Of a stretch of 48,755 bases of DNA, positions 1 through 7,831 are shown in pieces. The notes beneath the pieces are model-generated. The model was given only the letters and a program-made list of their open reading frames with translations, was not told the DNA's origin and did not search any database. The translations under genes and the position numbers were made by a program. Position 1 is the first letter of the stretch. The number at the start of each line of letters is the position of its first letter. The stretch comes from Kiritimatiellia bacterium (GTDB lineage: Bacteria; Verrucomicrobiota; Kiritimatiellia; RFP12; UBA1067). Location: assembly GCA_027858965.1 (NCBI GenBank), contig JAQIBS010000252.1:1-48755 (forward strand), given 5' to 3'.

Positions 1-50
1 CCGTCAAACATTCAAACCGTTTTAACCACTTTAACCTTCAACCTCTTCTT
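1..50. repeat. TTCAACC/TTTAACC-rich tract
   Basis: Irregular head-to-tail copies of TTTAACC and TTCAACC run up to the start of the 51-199 element. The same kind of tract precedes the third copy of that element (11874-11918) and occurs at 17727-17849 and 20397-20496. It has no coding potential that I trust. It may be an expanding simple repeat or part of a larger intergenic element. Confidence 0.6.
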
Positions 51-199
51 CTATGCAACGCGAAGCGTTGTTGACTAAAGCTGCGGCGTTTAAAACACAA
101 CTGAACAATTAAAGACAATGGCAAGACATATCACAGGAGCTTAATTTGGTTGCCTTGTCTGCGTGCAACGCACAGGCAGGCGGCTGAAAGCAGCTTTAG
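51..199 (-). repeat. Structured 3'-end element, copy 1
   Basis: The copy starts with the 24-bp block shared by all three copies, which contains the hairpin CAACGC-GAA-GCGTTG (56-70). It is bounded by the perfect inverted arms CTAAAGCTGC (75-84) and GCAGCTTTAG (190-199). The conserved TTTGGTTGC block lies near the right arm. Relative to copies 2 and 3 it carries about 40 extra bases between TTTGGTTGC and the right arm. It abuts the truncated end of a minus-strand polysaccharide lyase remnant. Strand is given by analogy with copies 2 and 3, which lie at the 3' ends of minus-strand genes. Confidence 0.75.
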
Positions 200-350
200 C
201 ATATAGATAAAAATTAAGTCCTGAGCTTATAAACCCTCGGCCGGAACCACCGGAATAAAACTGATCGCCATGTTGATAAAAACTAAAATCCGGTTGAATC
301 CCCTCTTTTGTGGTAATCACAATATCTTTTTTTATTCTATTAAATATCAT
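200..350 (-). pseudogene. Polysaccharide lyase family 8 remnant
   Basis: Read on the minus strand this stretch encodes a run containing EGIQPDFSFYQHGDQFYSGG. It resembles the conserved region of PL8 chondroitin/hyaluronate lyases, where a G-x-x-x-D-x-S-F-x-Q-H-G motif surrounds an active-site segment. There is no start codon with a ribosome binding site. Similarity fades upstream of about 350 and stops at the structured element at 199, so only about 50 codons of a normally 700-residue enzyme remain. The call rests on motif memory alone; chance similarity is possible. Confidence 0.45.
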
Positions 351-432
351 AAGAAAACGGCTATATTTTTATCATTTTATCCCTTTTTAAAGCATCTTGA
401 GAAAATTTTTAAGATAAACAAAGCACCGGGAC

Positions 433-481
433 TTGCAAAAGCGCACTCAAAATGCTAAATTAATAAATCTTTGTCGACAAA
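433..481 (+). promoter_or_regulatory. Predicted hisG promoter with palindromic site
   Basis: TTGCAA (433-438) and TAAATT (456-461) are separated by 17 bp and fit a sigma-70-like promoter, with transcription starting near 468. A perfect 12-bp palindrome TTTGTCGACAAA (470-481) overlaps the expected start region and could be an operator. hisG starts 47 bp further on. The promoter is a consensus match only. Confidence 0.4.
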
Positions 482-527
482 AGACTGATAAGACAACAAG
501 GTAATTAAGGTAATAAGGTTAGAACGT

Positions 528-1397
528 ATGGCGTTAATATTGGGACTACCAAAGGGCAGCCTTCAGGAGGCTACCTTCAATATGATGAAAAAAGCGGGAT
601 TTAACGTAAGCGCAAGCTCACGGTCCTACGTTCCGAGAGTGGACGATCCTGAATTAACATGTCGCCTCATTCGTCCACAGGAGATCTCCCGCTACGTAGA
701 GCTGGGTTTGCTGGACGCTGGCATTACTGGATATGACTGGATCTATGAAAATGGTTCAGATATCGTTGAAATTTGCGAAATGTGCTATTCAAAGGCAACC
801 TCTAATCCGGTTCGCTGGGTTCTGGCTGTACCAAACGACTCTCCTATTAAAAGCGTTAAGGACCTTGAAGGAAAACGCATTGCAACCGAAGCAATTGGTT
901 TAACAAAACGTTATCTTGATCAGCATAATGTAACGGCGGAGATTGAATTTTCATGGGGCGCAACCGAAGTTAAAGCCCCCGAGCTGGTAGATGCCATTGT
1001 TGAACTGACCGAGACCGGTTCTTCCCTGCGGGCCAACAATCTGAGAATTGTTGAAACAATACTGACATCTACCACCCGCCTGATTGCCAATAAAAAGGCG
1101 TGGGAAGATCCTGAGAAAAAAGCAAAGATCGAACAATTTTCAATGTTGCTGCAAGGCGCTTTGGCCGCTGAATCACGAGTTTTACTGAAACTCAATGTTC
1201 CGGCTGATAAACTGGAAACAATTACTTCCATTTTGCCATCGCTACATGCACCGACTATTAACAAACTTAATGATGACAACTGGTTCGCCATTGAAACAGT
1301 TATTGAGGAAAAGGTAGTTCGCGATATTGTGCCGCCTCTGCGTGCAGCAGGCGCTGAGGGCATTATCGAGATTCCGCTCAATAAAGTCATTTTTTAA
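528..1397 (+). CDS. hisG: ATP phosphoribosyltransferase, long form
   Basis: HisG condenses ATP with PRPP to phosphoribosyl-ATP, the first committed step of histidine synthesis in the cytosol. The 289-residue protein opens with a LGLPKGSLQEA-type N-terminus, has the type-II PBP-like catalytic core including a PRPP-loop region around ELTETGSSLRANNLR (about 165-179), and ends in a roughly 75-residue ACT-like regulatory domain with APTINKL and the GAEGIIEIPLNKVI tail. That length and C-terminus mark the long form, which works without HisZ and is feedback-inhibited by histidine. An AAGG precedes the ATG by about 9 nt. No other his gene lies in the window, so the pathway is scattered here. Confidence 0.96.
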   Translation: MALILGLPKGSLQEATFNMMKKAGFNVSASSRSYVPRVDDPELTCRLIRPQEISRYVELGLLDAGITGYDWIYENGSDIVEICEMCYSKATSNPVRWVLAVPNDSPIKSVKDLEGKRIATEAIGLTKRYLDQHNVTAEIEFSWGATEVKAPELVDAIVELTETGSSLRANNLRIVETILTSTTRLIANKKAWEDPEKKAKIEQFSMLLQGALAAESRVLLKLNVPADKLETITSILPSLHAPTINKLNDDNWFAIETVIEEKVVRDIVPPLRAAGAEGIIEIPLNKVIF

Positions 1398-1463
1398 ATG
1401 AAATAAACACCGCTTTACCGGCGCACAAGCGCAGGCAGCACCTAAATCCTAGGAGAAAAACAC

Positions 1464-1553
1464 GTGGGTTCTATTAAGAAAAAACGCCTTCATAAGATGT
1501 CAAAGCATAAGTACCGCAAACGTCTTAAGGCTAATCGTCATAAGAACAAATAA
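1464..1553 (+). CDS. bS22-like / AURKAIP1-COX24 domain micro-protein
   Basis: A 29-codon frame starts at GTG (1464) with AGGAG (1451-1455) eight bases upstream and ends with TAA. The product starts MGSIKKKR and continues with KMSKHKYRKRLK; more than half of the residues are Lys, Arg or His. This matches the pattern of the tiny bacterial AURKAIP1/COX24 family, which includes mycobacterial ribosomal protein bS22 (MGSVIKKRRKRMSKKKHRK-type sequence). The likely role is a small-subunit ribosome constituent binding rRNA near the decoding centre. It sits 66 bp after hisG and just before a strong terminator, so the two are probably co-transcribed. Genes this short are commonly missed. Confidence 0.85.
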   Translation: MGSIKKKRLHKMSKHKYRKRLKANRHKNK

Positions 1554-1573
1554 GCGCGTAAGGCGTTACATCT

Positions 1574-1616
1574 AATCCGGGCAGCAAAAGATTTAAATAT
1601 CTTTGCCCGGATTTAT
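1574..1616 (+). terminator. Rho-independent terminator after the bS22-like gene
   Basis: AATCCGGGCA (1574-1583) pairs perfectly with TGCCCGGATT (1604-1613), and an inner AAGAT/ATCTT stem can extend the structure. A short T-rich tail follows. It ends the hisG-bS22 unit. Confidence 0.8.
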
Positions 1617-1668
1617 TTCACAGCTCTGAAACCTCAGAGCCCGTGGATGATAGATCAGGAGAGACAAA

Positions 1669-3144
1669 ATGAATGAAAGATGGTCTGATTTTATATTTCA
1701 GTCTCTATCTGCAACATTCATTTTGTCTTTTCTATGTCTTTTTTCAATAGTCACTGGATGTGCCACAAAACACAGCACCATGCCGCATGAAAAGATCACT
1801 AATATGCCGGCAAAGGATGCTCTTGAAGCAGGATCCATGGCGCTCTATATGCAGGGGCTTCTTTACGAAAGCGCTACAAACGCCAGCCCGGATCAAGCTG
1901 CTGCCGCCTACTCCAAAGCTCTCGAACTTAATCCCTTCAACCAGATTGCACTTGCCTCCCTTGTCAACAATCTTTCATTGCGAAAACGCTATGAAGAGGC
2001 ATTTAACGCCCTCGACAAAAACCTTTACAACTTCCCGAAAAACCAGAATCTGCACCTCTATGCCGTCAAACTGGCCGACCACTTACAAAAACCGGCCGCT
2101 GCAGCCCAATATTGCCATCAGATTCTTGTTAACGACCCAACCAATCAGCCAATCGCCCAGGCCGCAATACAATATTATTTCGCTGACGGGAAAGATAAAA
2201 AAGCCCTCTCAACCCTGAAGCAGTTCACAAAGACACTCGATGACCAACAGGCTCTGAAATTCTCACTCGAAACCATTCTTTCCATGTATCAAAGTAGAAC
2301 AAACCCGAAGCAGGCTTTGAAATGCACAGCGACCGCACTTAAATTTGCGAAAAGCAATGAAGATAAATCGGATGTCATGATGATTAAGGCATATTGTCAG
2401 CTGGAAACAGCCCAAACCAATAACGCCGTGCGCAATTTCAAAAATTCTTACACGCTAAACCCCCGCAACTATATTCCTTTGACTCACCTTGGAATAATCT
2501 ATGCAAACCAACCGCACATGCTACACCGGTTAGAGAAACAAAGCACAGGCAAGACACAGCAGACGCCCCCCTCCAACCTGATTCTGGGACATGCCTACAA
2601 CGCACTGAATCAACCCAAAAAAGCCGCGGAGGTTTTCGAACAGTTCTATCAACAAAGAATGCGTCTGGGGTACTTTGCTGACAAAAAGTTCTATCTGATA
2701 CTGGGCTCCACCTATGAAGCCTACAAGGCTTATGAAAAAATCGACAGACTGTTTATTGATGCAATCTGCGCCTATCCTGATGATCCTGAAATCCTGAATT
2801 TCGCCGCCTACCTCTGGTCCGAGAGAGAGATCAAACTCGATAAAGCCTTAAAGTGCATTAACACTGTATTAGAACAGGAGCCGGACAACCCCGCATTTCT
2901 TGATACAAAAGGATGGGTTCTGCATAGGCTGGGACGAGACTTTGAAGCACTGCAACTACTGTTAAAAGCCTGTGCTTCTGAAAATAATGAGCCGGTGATC
3001 CTTGACCACACAGGTGATGTTCTCAACTCAATTGGAAACAAAATTCTTGCGCTTGAATTCTGGAAAAAAAGCTACGTATACAATCCGCTGCCATCCGTTG
3101 CAAAAAAACTGGAGTCACGAGGCGAAGCACTCCCAAAAAGATAA
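1669..3144 (+). CDS. TPR-repeat lipoprotein
   Basis: This 491-residue protein has a hydrophobic N-terminal segment (about residues 14-28) ending in a VTGC lipobox near Cys31, so it is probably lipidated and attached to a membrane facing the periplasm. The rest is helical tetratricopeptide-type repeats, with recognisable units such as AAAAYSKALELNPFNQIALAS and KALKCINTVLEQEPDNPAFLD. Such proteins act as scaffolds in outer-membrane or secretion complexes; the partner is unknown. AGGAGA lies 7 nt before the ATG. The M3 peptidase gene starts 3 bases after the stop, so the two are probably one transcript. Confidence 0.85.
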   Translation: MNERWSDFIFQSLSATFILSFLCLFSIVTGCATKHSTMPHEKITNMPAKDALEAGSMALYMQGLLYESATNASPDQAAAAYSKALELNPFNQIALASLVNNLSLRKRYEEAFNALDKNLYNFPKNQNLHLYAVKLADHLQKPAAAAQYCHQILVNDPTNQPIAQAAIQYYFADGKDKKALSTLKQFTKTLDDQQALKFSLETILSMYQSRTNPKQALKCTATALKFAKSNEDKSDVMMIKAYCQLETAQTNNAVRNFKNSYTLNPRNYIPLTHLGIIYANQPHMLHRLEKQSTGKTQQTPPSNLILGHAYNALNQPKKAAEVFEQFYQQRMRLGYFADKKFYLILGSTYEAYKAYEKIDRLFIDAICAYPDDPEILNFAAYLWSEREIKLDKALKCINTVLEQEPDNPAFLDTKGWVLHRLGRDFEALQLLLKACASENNEPVILDHTGDVLNSIGNKILALEFWKKSYVYNPLPSVAKKLESRGEALPKR

Positions 3145-3147
3145 GCT

Positions 3148-5211
3148 ATGATGAACAACCCCTTTTATAAGATCCCTTACTATCCCGAATTTGACAAAAT
3201 GACCCCTGAGGCAGCCGAAAACGCTTTAACAAAGTTATTGCAAGAGTCGCATGCCGCCATAGACAAGCTGGAGAGCGAGCATCAGCCGACCTGGAATGGC
3301 TTGATCTGTGCACTGCATGAGGCGGAAAAAGATCTCTATGACGCATGGGGCCTTTTGAATCATATGCTCTCAGTTCTGAATAATGATGAATGGCGTAGAG
3401 TTCAGGAATCCATGATGCCAAACATGATTCAATTCATGCTGCGCGTTGGACAGAATAAAGGTTTTTACGAGAGTTATTGTAATATCCGGCATAATGAGAC
3501 CCAAGCTCTCAGCTCTATACAACTGCGCATTCTGGATAAAATGATCCAAAGCGCTGAACATGCCGGTGTAGCACTCAACCCGGAACAGCAGGAAGATTTC
3601 AACGCCATCCAGATGGAACTAGGACAGCTAAGCAGCAAATTCAGCAATAATGTTCTGGATGCCACTAAAACCTACTCTCTGCTCCTGACCGAAAAAGCGG
3701 ATTCGAACGGTCTGCCACGAGACCTTTTAGCCATCACATCGGATGCCGCTAAAAGCGATGGCAACAACGATGCCACCCTTGAAAACGGTCCCTGGAAAAT
3801 CACACTGGATTATGCTGTCTGCGGTCCGTTCCTTAAGCACAGTAGAAACAGAGCCGCCCGCGAAAAAGTCTATCGTGCATCTGCCACAAAAGCATCCAGC
3901 GGCGAACTGGATAACAATCCCCTGATCGACAAAATTCTTGATTACAAACGCAGATCAGCTCAGACGCTTGGATACACTAATGCAGCTGAGTTAAGCCTCT
4001 CCACAAAAATGACTGAAAATGTACAGGCGGTCTATGCTCTGACAGAAGGTCTGGCGGACGCATCCAGGCCAACATTAGGTATTGAACGCAAACAGCTACT
4101 TACGTTCGCCAAAAACAACGGATTCAATGAAGAGCAGCTCCAGCCATGGGATACAGCATACTGGTCGGAACGTCAGAGAGAACACCTCTATGACTATAAT
4201 GAAGAGGAGTTGAGCCGCTACTTCCCCTTCCCAAAAGTCCTTGAAGGAATGTTTAATCTGACAGAGCGCATTTTTGATATCAAAATTTCCGCTGCCGACG
4301 GTGAAATGCCCGTGTGGCACAACGATGTCAGATTTTTTAAGGTCAGCGACGAAAACAACCAACCGATGGCCTGCTTCTATCTCGACCCCTACAGCCGTCC
4401 AGAAACCAAACGCGGCGGAGCCTGGATGAATGAGTTCCGCACGCGCGAGAAACGTGCTGACGGCTCCATTAAGCTGCCCATGGCAGTACTGGTTTGCAAT
4501 CAAAGCATTCCCGTAGGCGAAAACCCATCGCTGATGCGCTTTGGAGAGGTCACAACGCTATTTCATGAATTTGGTCATGCATTGCAACACATGCTGACAA
4601 CTGTCGACGACCCACAGGCATCCGGTATTAACGGGGTTGAGTGGGACGCAGTTGAGATTGCCAGTCAGTTTATGGAAAACTGGTGCTACGACAAAAAAAC
4701 TCTGAAATCACTTAGTTCGCATGTTGACACAAAAGAGCAGTTGCCAGACCAGCTTTTTGCAAAGATCATCAATGCAAAAAACTACCTGTCTGCATCGGCG
4801 ATGATGCGCCAGCTTTTCCTGGGTGCAACCGACATGGACCTCTACTCTCAATACCCAAACCCGAAGTGGGCTACCCCTAATGCGGTTAAAGAGGAAAATG
4901 CAAAAAAGTATTCACCTGCTCCACTGCTGGCAGAGGATCAGTTCCTCTGTTCCTTCAGCCACATCTTTGGTGGAGGATATGGCGCTGGGTATTTCAGCTA
5001 CAAGTGGTCGGAGGTCCTTTCTGCTGATGCATTTGCCGCCTTTGAAGAGGCCGGACTGGATAACACAACAGCGATTAAAGAGACCGGTCTACGCCTGCGC
5101 AGAACCATTATGGCGATGGGTGGAGGAACACCGCCGATGAATGTCTTTAAGGCCTTCCGAGGAAGAGAGCCCTCTACCGCCGCTCTGTTGCGACACAGCG
5201 GCCTGGCTTAA
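3148..5211 (+). CDS. prlC: M3 family zinc oligopeptidase (oligopeptidase A-like)
   Basis: A cytosolic zinc metallopeptidase of the thimet oligopeptidase/OpdA group, degrading short peptides including cleaved signal peptides. The 687-residue length is normal for M3A. The zinc site LFHEFGHALQH has His473, Glu474 and His477, and the third ligand lies in VEWDAVEIASQFMENW downstream. The C-terminal GGGYGAGYFSYKWSEV segment is the conserved substrate-binding region with catalytic Tyr/His. The start at 3148 (two consecutive Met codons) is 3 bases past the TPR gene stop and has only a poor ribosome binding site, suggesting translational coupling. The symbol is by family; an M3 dipeptidyl carboxypeptidase (Dcp) is the main alternative. 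Confidence 0.9.
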   Translation: MMNNPFYKIPYYPEFDKMTPEAAENALTKLLQESHAAIDKLESEHQPTWNGLICALHEAEKDLYDAWGLLNHMLSVLNNDEWRRVQESMMPNMIQFMLRVGQNKGFYESYCNIRHNETQALSSIQLRILDKMIQSAEHAGVALNPEQQEDFNAIQMELGQLSSKFSNNVLDATKTYSLLLTEKADSNGLPRDLLAITSDAAKSDGNNDATLENGPWKITLDYAVCGPFLKHSRNRAAREKVYRASATKASSGELDNNPLIDKILDYKRRSAQTLGYTNAAELSLSTKMTENVQAVYALTEGLADASRPTLGIERKQLLTFAKNNGFNEEQLQPWDTAYWSERQREHLYDYNEEELSRYFPFPKVLEGMFNLTERIFDIKISAADGEMPVWHNDVRFFKVSDENNQPMACFYLDPYSRPETKRGGAWMNEFRTREKRADGSIKLPMAVLVCNQSIPVGENPSLMRFGEVTTLFHEFGHALQHMLTTVDDPQASGINGVEWDAVEIASQFMENWCYDKKTLKSLSSHVDTKEQLPDQLFAKIINAKNYLSASAMMRQLFLGATDMDLYSQYPNPKWATPNAVKEENAKKYSPAPLLAEDQFLCSFSHIFGGGYGAGYFSYKWSEVLSADAFAAFEEAGLDNTTAIKETGLRLRRTIMAMGGGTPPMNVFKAFRGREPSTAALLRHSGLA

Positions 5212-5245
5212 TGATAACGGTGGAACGTTGAACGTGAATCCATCA

Positions 5246-5308
5246 TTCGCTATCGGTATCGGTATCGCTACTCGAACTGCATTTTCGATCCCGATTCCGA
5301 TTGCGACG
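5246..5308. repeat. Short CGGTAT / CCGATT hexamer repeats
   Basis: Imperfect 6-bp units (CGCTAT, CGGTAT, CGGTAT, CGCTAC) are followed by CGATCC, CGATTC and CGATTG. The two halves are roughly inverted, so the 157-bp gap between the M3 peptidase and the next gene could fold into a weak hairpin. I see nothing else in that gap. Confidence 0.5.
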
Positions 5309-5368
5309 CATCACCTAACGGGGGCAGCTTAGCCATCCTGCGAGCCAAAACGCAGTGTAATCACACAA

Positions 5369-6355
5369 ATGAACCATACTAAACATACAGAAACCAGTCG
5401 CATCATATCAAAGAGCATCATGAAGTTTATCGCCGGGTGTATAGACGCGGCGGCGACGGTCGGGGTTCTGGTGACAGCGGCCGGACTCCTCGGAAAAACC
5501 CACTGGTTCATGGAACTGATGGTTAACTTCAAGCTTCCCCTTGCCATCTGCTTCCTGGGGTACACAATCTACAAACTTACCTGCAGAAACTACAAAATCG
5601 CCGCACTTTCACTCATTCCTTTTTTGATTAACGCCATCCCCCCTGCTCTGTTACTGATCCCTCAGCAACATCAGACCGCTCCGATAAATCCCACGGCCCT
5701 TCGAATTCTTCAGGCCAATATTCTCTCATCAAATCAAAATTCCGACGCATTACTTGAGCTGATAGAAGAGTGCGATCCTGATATTATTGTTCTGCAGGAG
5801 ATAAACCGCAGGTGGGTCGAAAAACTGAATATTCTGAGATTAAAATATCCAGTAAGCGCAACCTTCCCGCGCGCTGACAACTTTGGAGCGGGAATATTCT
5901 GCAAACAGACAAACGCAACGGCAAAAATTCTGTTTTTGAGCGACCGGGATCAACTGCCTCTATCCCGGATTGAACTCACACTCAACAACAAAACCGTAAC
6001 CATCACGGGCGCTCACCCGCTGGCACCTCTCAGTAAATATCTATGGAAATGGCGAAATCTCTACACCAAGGAGCTGGCGGAGCAGCTGACAAACATCGAG
6101 GGACCCCAGATTCTCACCGGCGATTTAAACACCACACCCTGGGCAAACAACTACAAAAGCTTTGTGAAAAAGAGCGGACTCCTGGACAGCTCTCAGGGAC
6201 GTGGGGCATTGTCAACCTGGCCGGTTTACCAGCCATTTGTAAGACTGCCGCTAGACCACTGTTTTCACTCTAAAGATGTGATTATCAAATCACGCAAACG
6301 CGGGCCAAACATCGGATCAGATCATTTTCCGCTGATAATTGACGCGGTTTTCTAA
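5369..6355 (+). CDS. EEP-superfamily membrane-anchored phosphatase/nuclease
   Basis: The N-terminus (about residues 18-90) has two to three hydrophobic segments, then a roughly 230-residue endonuclease/exonuclease/phosphatase domain. Hallmarks are ILQANILSSN (Asn metal site), IIVLQEIN (Glu about 142), GAHPLAP, LTGDLNTTPW (Asp/Asn about 250) and the terminal GSDHFPLI (Asp-His about 316). The layout, with N-terminal membrane helices and a periplasmic EEP domain, is common in uncharacterised bacterial EEP proteins that may hydrolyse phosphodiesters in lipids or nucleic acids; the substrate is unknown. The start at 5369 lacks a clear Shine-Dalgarno; an alternative ATG at 5420 has AAAGAG before it. 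Confidence 0.85.
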   Translation: MNHTKHTETSRIISKSIMKFIAGCIDAAATVGVLVTAAGLLGKTHWFMELMVNFKLPLAICFLGYTIYKLTCRNYKIAALSLIPFLINAIPPALLLIPQQHQTAPINPTALRILQANILSSNQNSDALLELIEECDPDIIVLQEINRRWVEKLNILRLKYPVSATFPRADNFGAGIFCKQTNATAKILFLSDRDQLPLSRIELTLNNKTVTITGAHPLAPLSKYLWKWRNLYTKELAEQLTNIEGPQILTGDLNTTPWANNYKSFVKKSGLLDSSQGRGALSTWPVYQPFVRLPLDHCFHSKDVIIKSRKRGPNIGSDHFPLIIDAVF

Positions 6356-6516
6356 GTAATTCGGCGCACCGAATTACTCAATTACGTTGCGCGTAATTGC
6401 CGCATGGAGGGCCGGTTTATTAGCAGCCCGCTTCGCGGGACTGATGGGTCAGGGGATGATTCACATCGTGTAGGGCGTGCCTCTCGCAGAAGGCTCGCAA
6501 AAAGCAATTGAGTAAC
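6355..6516. repeat. Hairpin-rich intergenic segment after the EEP gene
   Basis: A perfect 10-bp stem AGTAATTCGG / CCGAATTACT with loop CGCA (6355-6378) overlaps the EEP stop codon. A second perfect 8-bp stem CAATTACG / CGTAATTG (6379-6399) follows directly. A CCCGC-TTC-GCGGG hairpin lies near 6427, and GCAATTGAGTAAC (6504-6516) is complementary to the loop-side bases around 6372-6384. There is no T-run, so it is not a textbook terminator. The 350-bp gap to 6705 holds this and the structured element at 6590, and no gene. Confidence 0.6.
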
Positions 6517-6589
6517 AGCTGCTCGCATAACAGAATTACTTGATCTGATCAGTGCTGAACTTGTTGCAGTAGCGCAGTCTCATTCTCTT

Positions 6590-6709
6590 CTATGCAACGC
6601 GAAGCGTTGTTGACTAATGCAGTGATGGCTTTCGCACAACTACTCAACGAGAGAAAAAAGTTGTCGTTCATTACTCACGGCTCGTTTGGTTGCGGTGCCA
6701 CTGCATTAG
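6590..6709 (-). repeat. Structured 3'-end element, copy 2
   Basis: The 24-bp block is identical to copy 1. The terminal arms are CTAATGCAGTG (6614-6624) and CACTGCATTAG (6699-6709), different in sequence from copy 1 but again perfectly complementary. TTTGGTTGC lies 9 bases before the right arm. The right arm contains the TAA stop codon of the minus-strand kinase gene (6706-6708), so the element is fused to the gene end. Confidence 0.8.
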
Positions 6710-7812
6710 CCGCAGAAGAGTTTGCGCATCATATTCTCACGCACCTCAATTGATTCACAAAGCTTGAACTGAACTCTGGCACGATGCAAATTCTGATCAG
6801 AATAGGTAGTTTTGAAATATACATTTCCTGCCAGGTAATCTCGGAAGAAACGCAATCCCAACTCGAATGTGATCAATCGCACAGAGTCAAAAAGATAGAC
6901 CTTATCGATATCAGACATGAACATCTCTGCCTGTTCCAGATAGCCACTGCAGAAGGCTTCACATAACTCAAAATCAAGCACAACCTTGCGCAGGTCAGGT
7001 TCTTCCTCACCCGCAGGGTTACAGATAGATCGGATGGCATCGCCAAAGTCATAATGAACCAGACCAGGACTGATCGTATCCAGGTCAATCATGGCACTGC
7101 CTTTCCCCGTAAAATCGTCTATCATGATGTTATTTACTTTGGGGTCGCCATGCATCATACGCTTTTCCAGCTCCCCGCAAAGCAATGCCTTTTGCAAAAC
7201 GGTCGAAAACTCACGCCTTTTCTCGACAAATGCCGACATACGACGTGCTTCCATTGAAGAGAACAGCCGCTCTTTCGCTTCCGGCACATTCTCAATAACC
7301 TCATCATAACGGGAGAGATAGAGAGGTGTAATATGAAAACCGGGAAGAGGATCAGCAATCTTATTCTCTTCAATATCCGAAAGCAACCAGTGGAAATATC
7401 CCAGCACCGTTCCACACTCCCGCGCATGCTCCAAACTCTGAGTCTCATCAAAAGCGGTAGCGGAGGGAATCTTAGTAATCACACGCCAGACAGCACCTTC
7501 ATCATCAATAAAAAAATCATTGCCATCACGGGTTTTTACAATTTGAGGCATCTGCCAGACGCGGTCAGCTCTACCGCTGTCTTTATCCAGCTTAGCATGT
7601 ACATGTGCTGTGACTTCTCGCAGATTCTTCATTATCAACGAAGGGTCAGGAAAAACCTTGCTGTTAATGCGCTGCATTATCACCTGATACTCTTCAAATG
7701 TATTTCTGAAAATTGCCAAATAGGTGTCATTAACATTGCCATTTCCGGTTGGCATAACAGTGACAAGACGACCACCAATATCAAAATTCTGAATAAGTTG
7801 TGAAAGATCCAC
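6706..7812 (-). CDS. APH-family kinase, N-acetylhexosamine 1-kinase-like
   Basis: A 368-residue protein-kinase-like phosphotransferase. The N-terminal GNGNVNDTYLA nucleotide loop and the YQVIMQRINSKVF strand with its ATP-binding region resemble NahK, which phosphorylates N-acetylhexosamines at C1 in salvage of glycan sugars. The catalytic loop HGDPKVNNIMID (Asp acting as base, Asn as metal ligand) and the IDLDTISPGLVHYDFGDAIR metal segment are intact. Length fits the family (about 360). In a window with glycosidases and a lyase remnant, a role in sugar salvage is plausible; homoserine or choline kinase activity cannot be excluded. The stop codon lies inside the structured element. The next gene upstream (7832) is 19 bp away, so they form an operon. 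Confidence 0.8.
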   Translation of the reverse strand: MDLSQLIQNFDIGGRLVTVMPTGNGNVNDTYLAIFRNTFEEYQVIMQRINSKVFPDPSLIMKNLREVTAHVHAKLDKDSGRADRVWQMPQIVKTRDGNDFFIDDEGAVWRVITKIPSATAFDETQSLEHARECGTVLGYFHWLLSDIEENKIADPLPGFHITPLYLSRYDEVIENVPEAKERLFSSMEARRMSAFVEKRREFSTVLQKALLCGELEKRMMHGDPKVNNIMIDDFTGKGSAMIDLDTISPGLVHYDFGDAIRSICNPAGEEEPDLRKVVLDFELCEAFCSGYLEQAEMFMSDIDKVYLFDSVRLITFELGLRFFRDYLAGNVYFKTTYSDQNLHRARVQFKLCESIEVRENMMRKLFCG

Positions 7813-7831
7813 CTATTTACTCCTGTATCGT

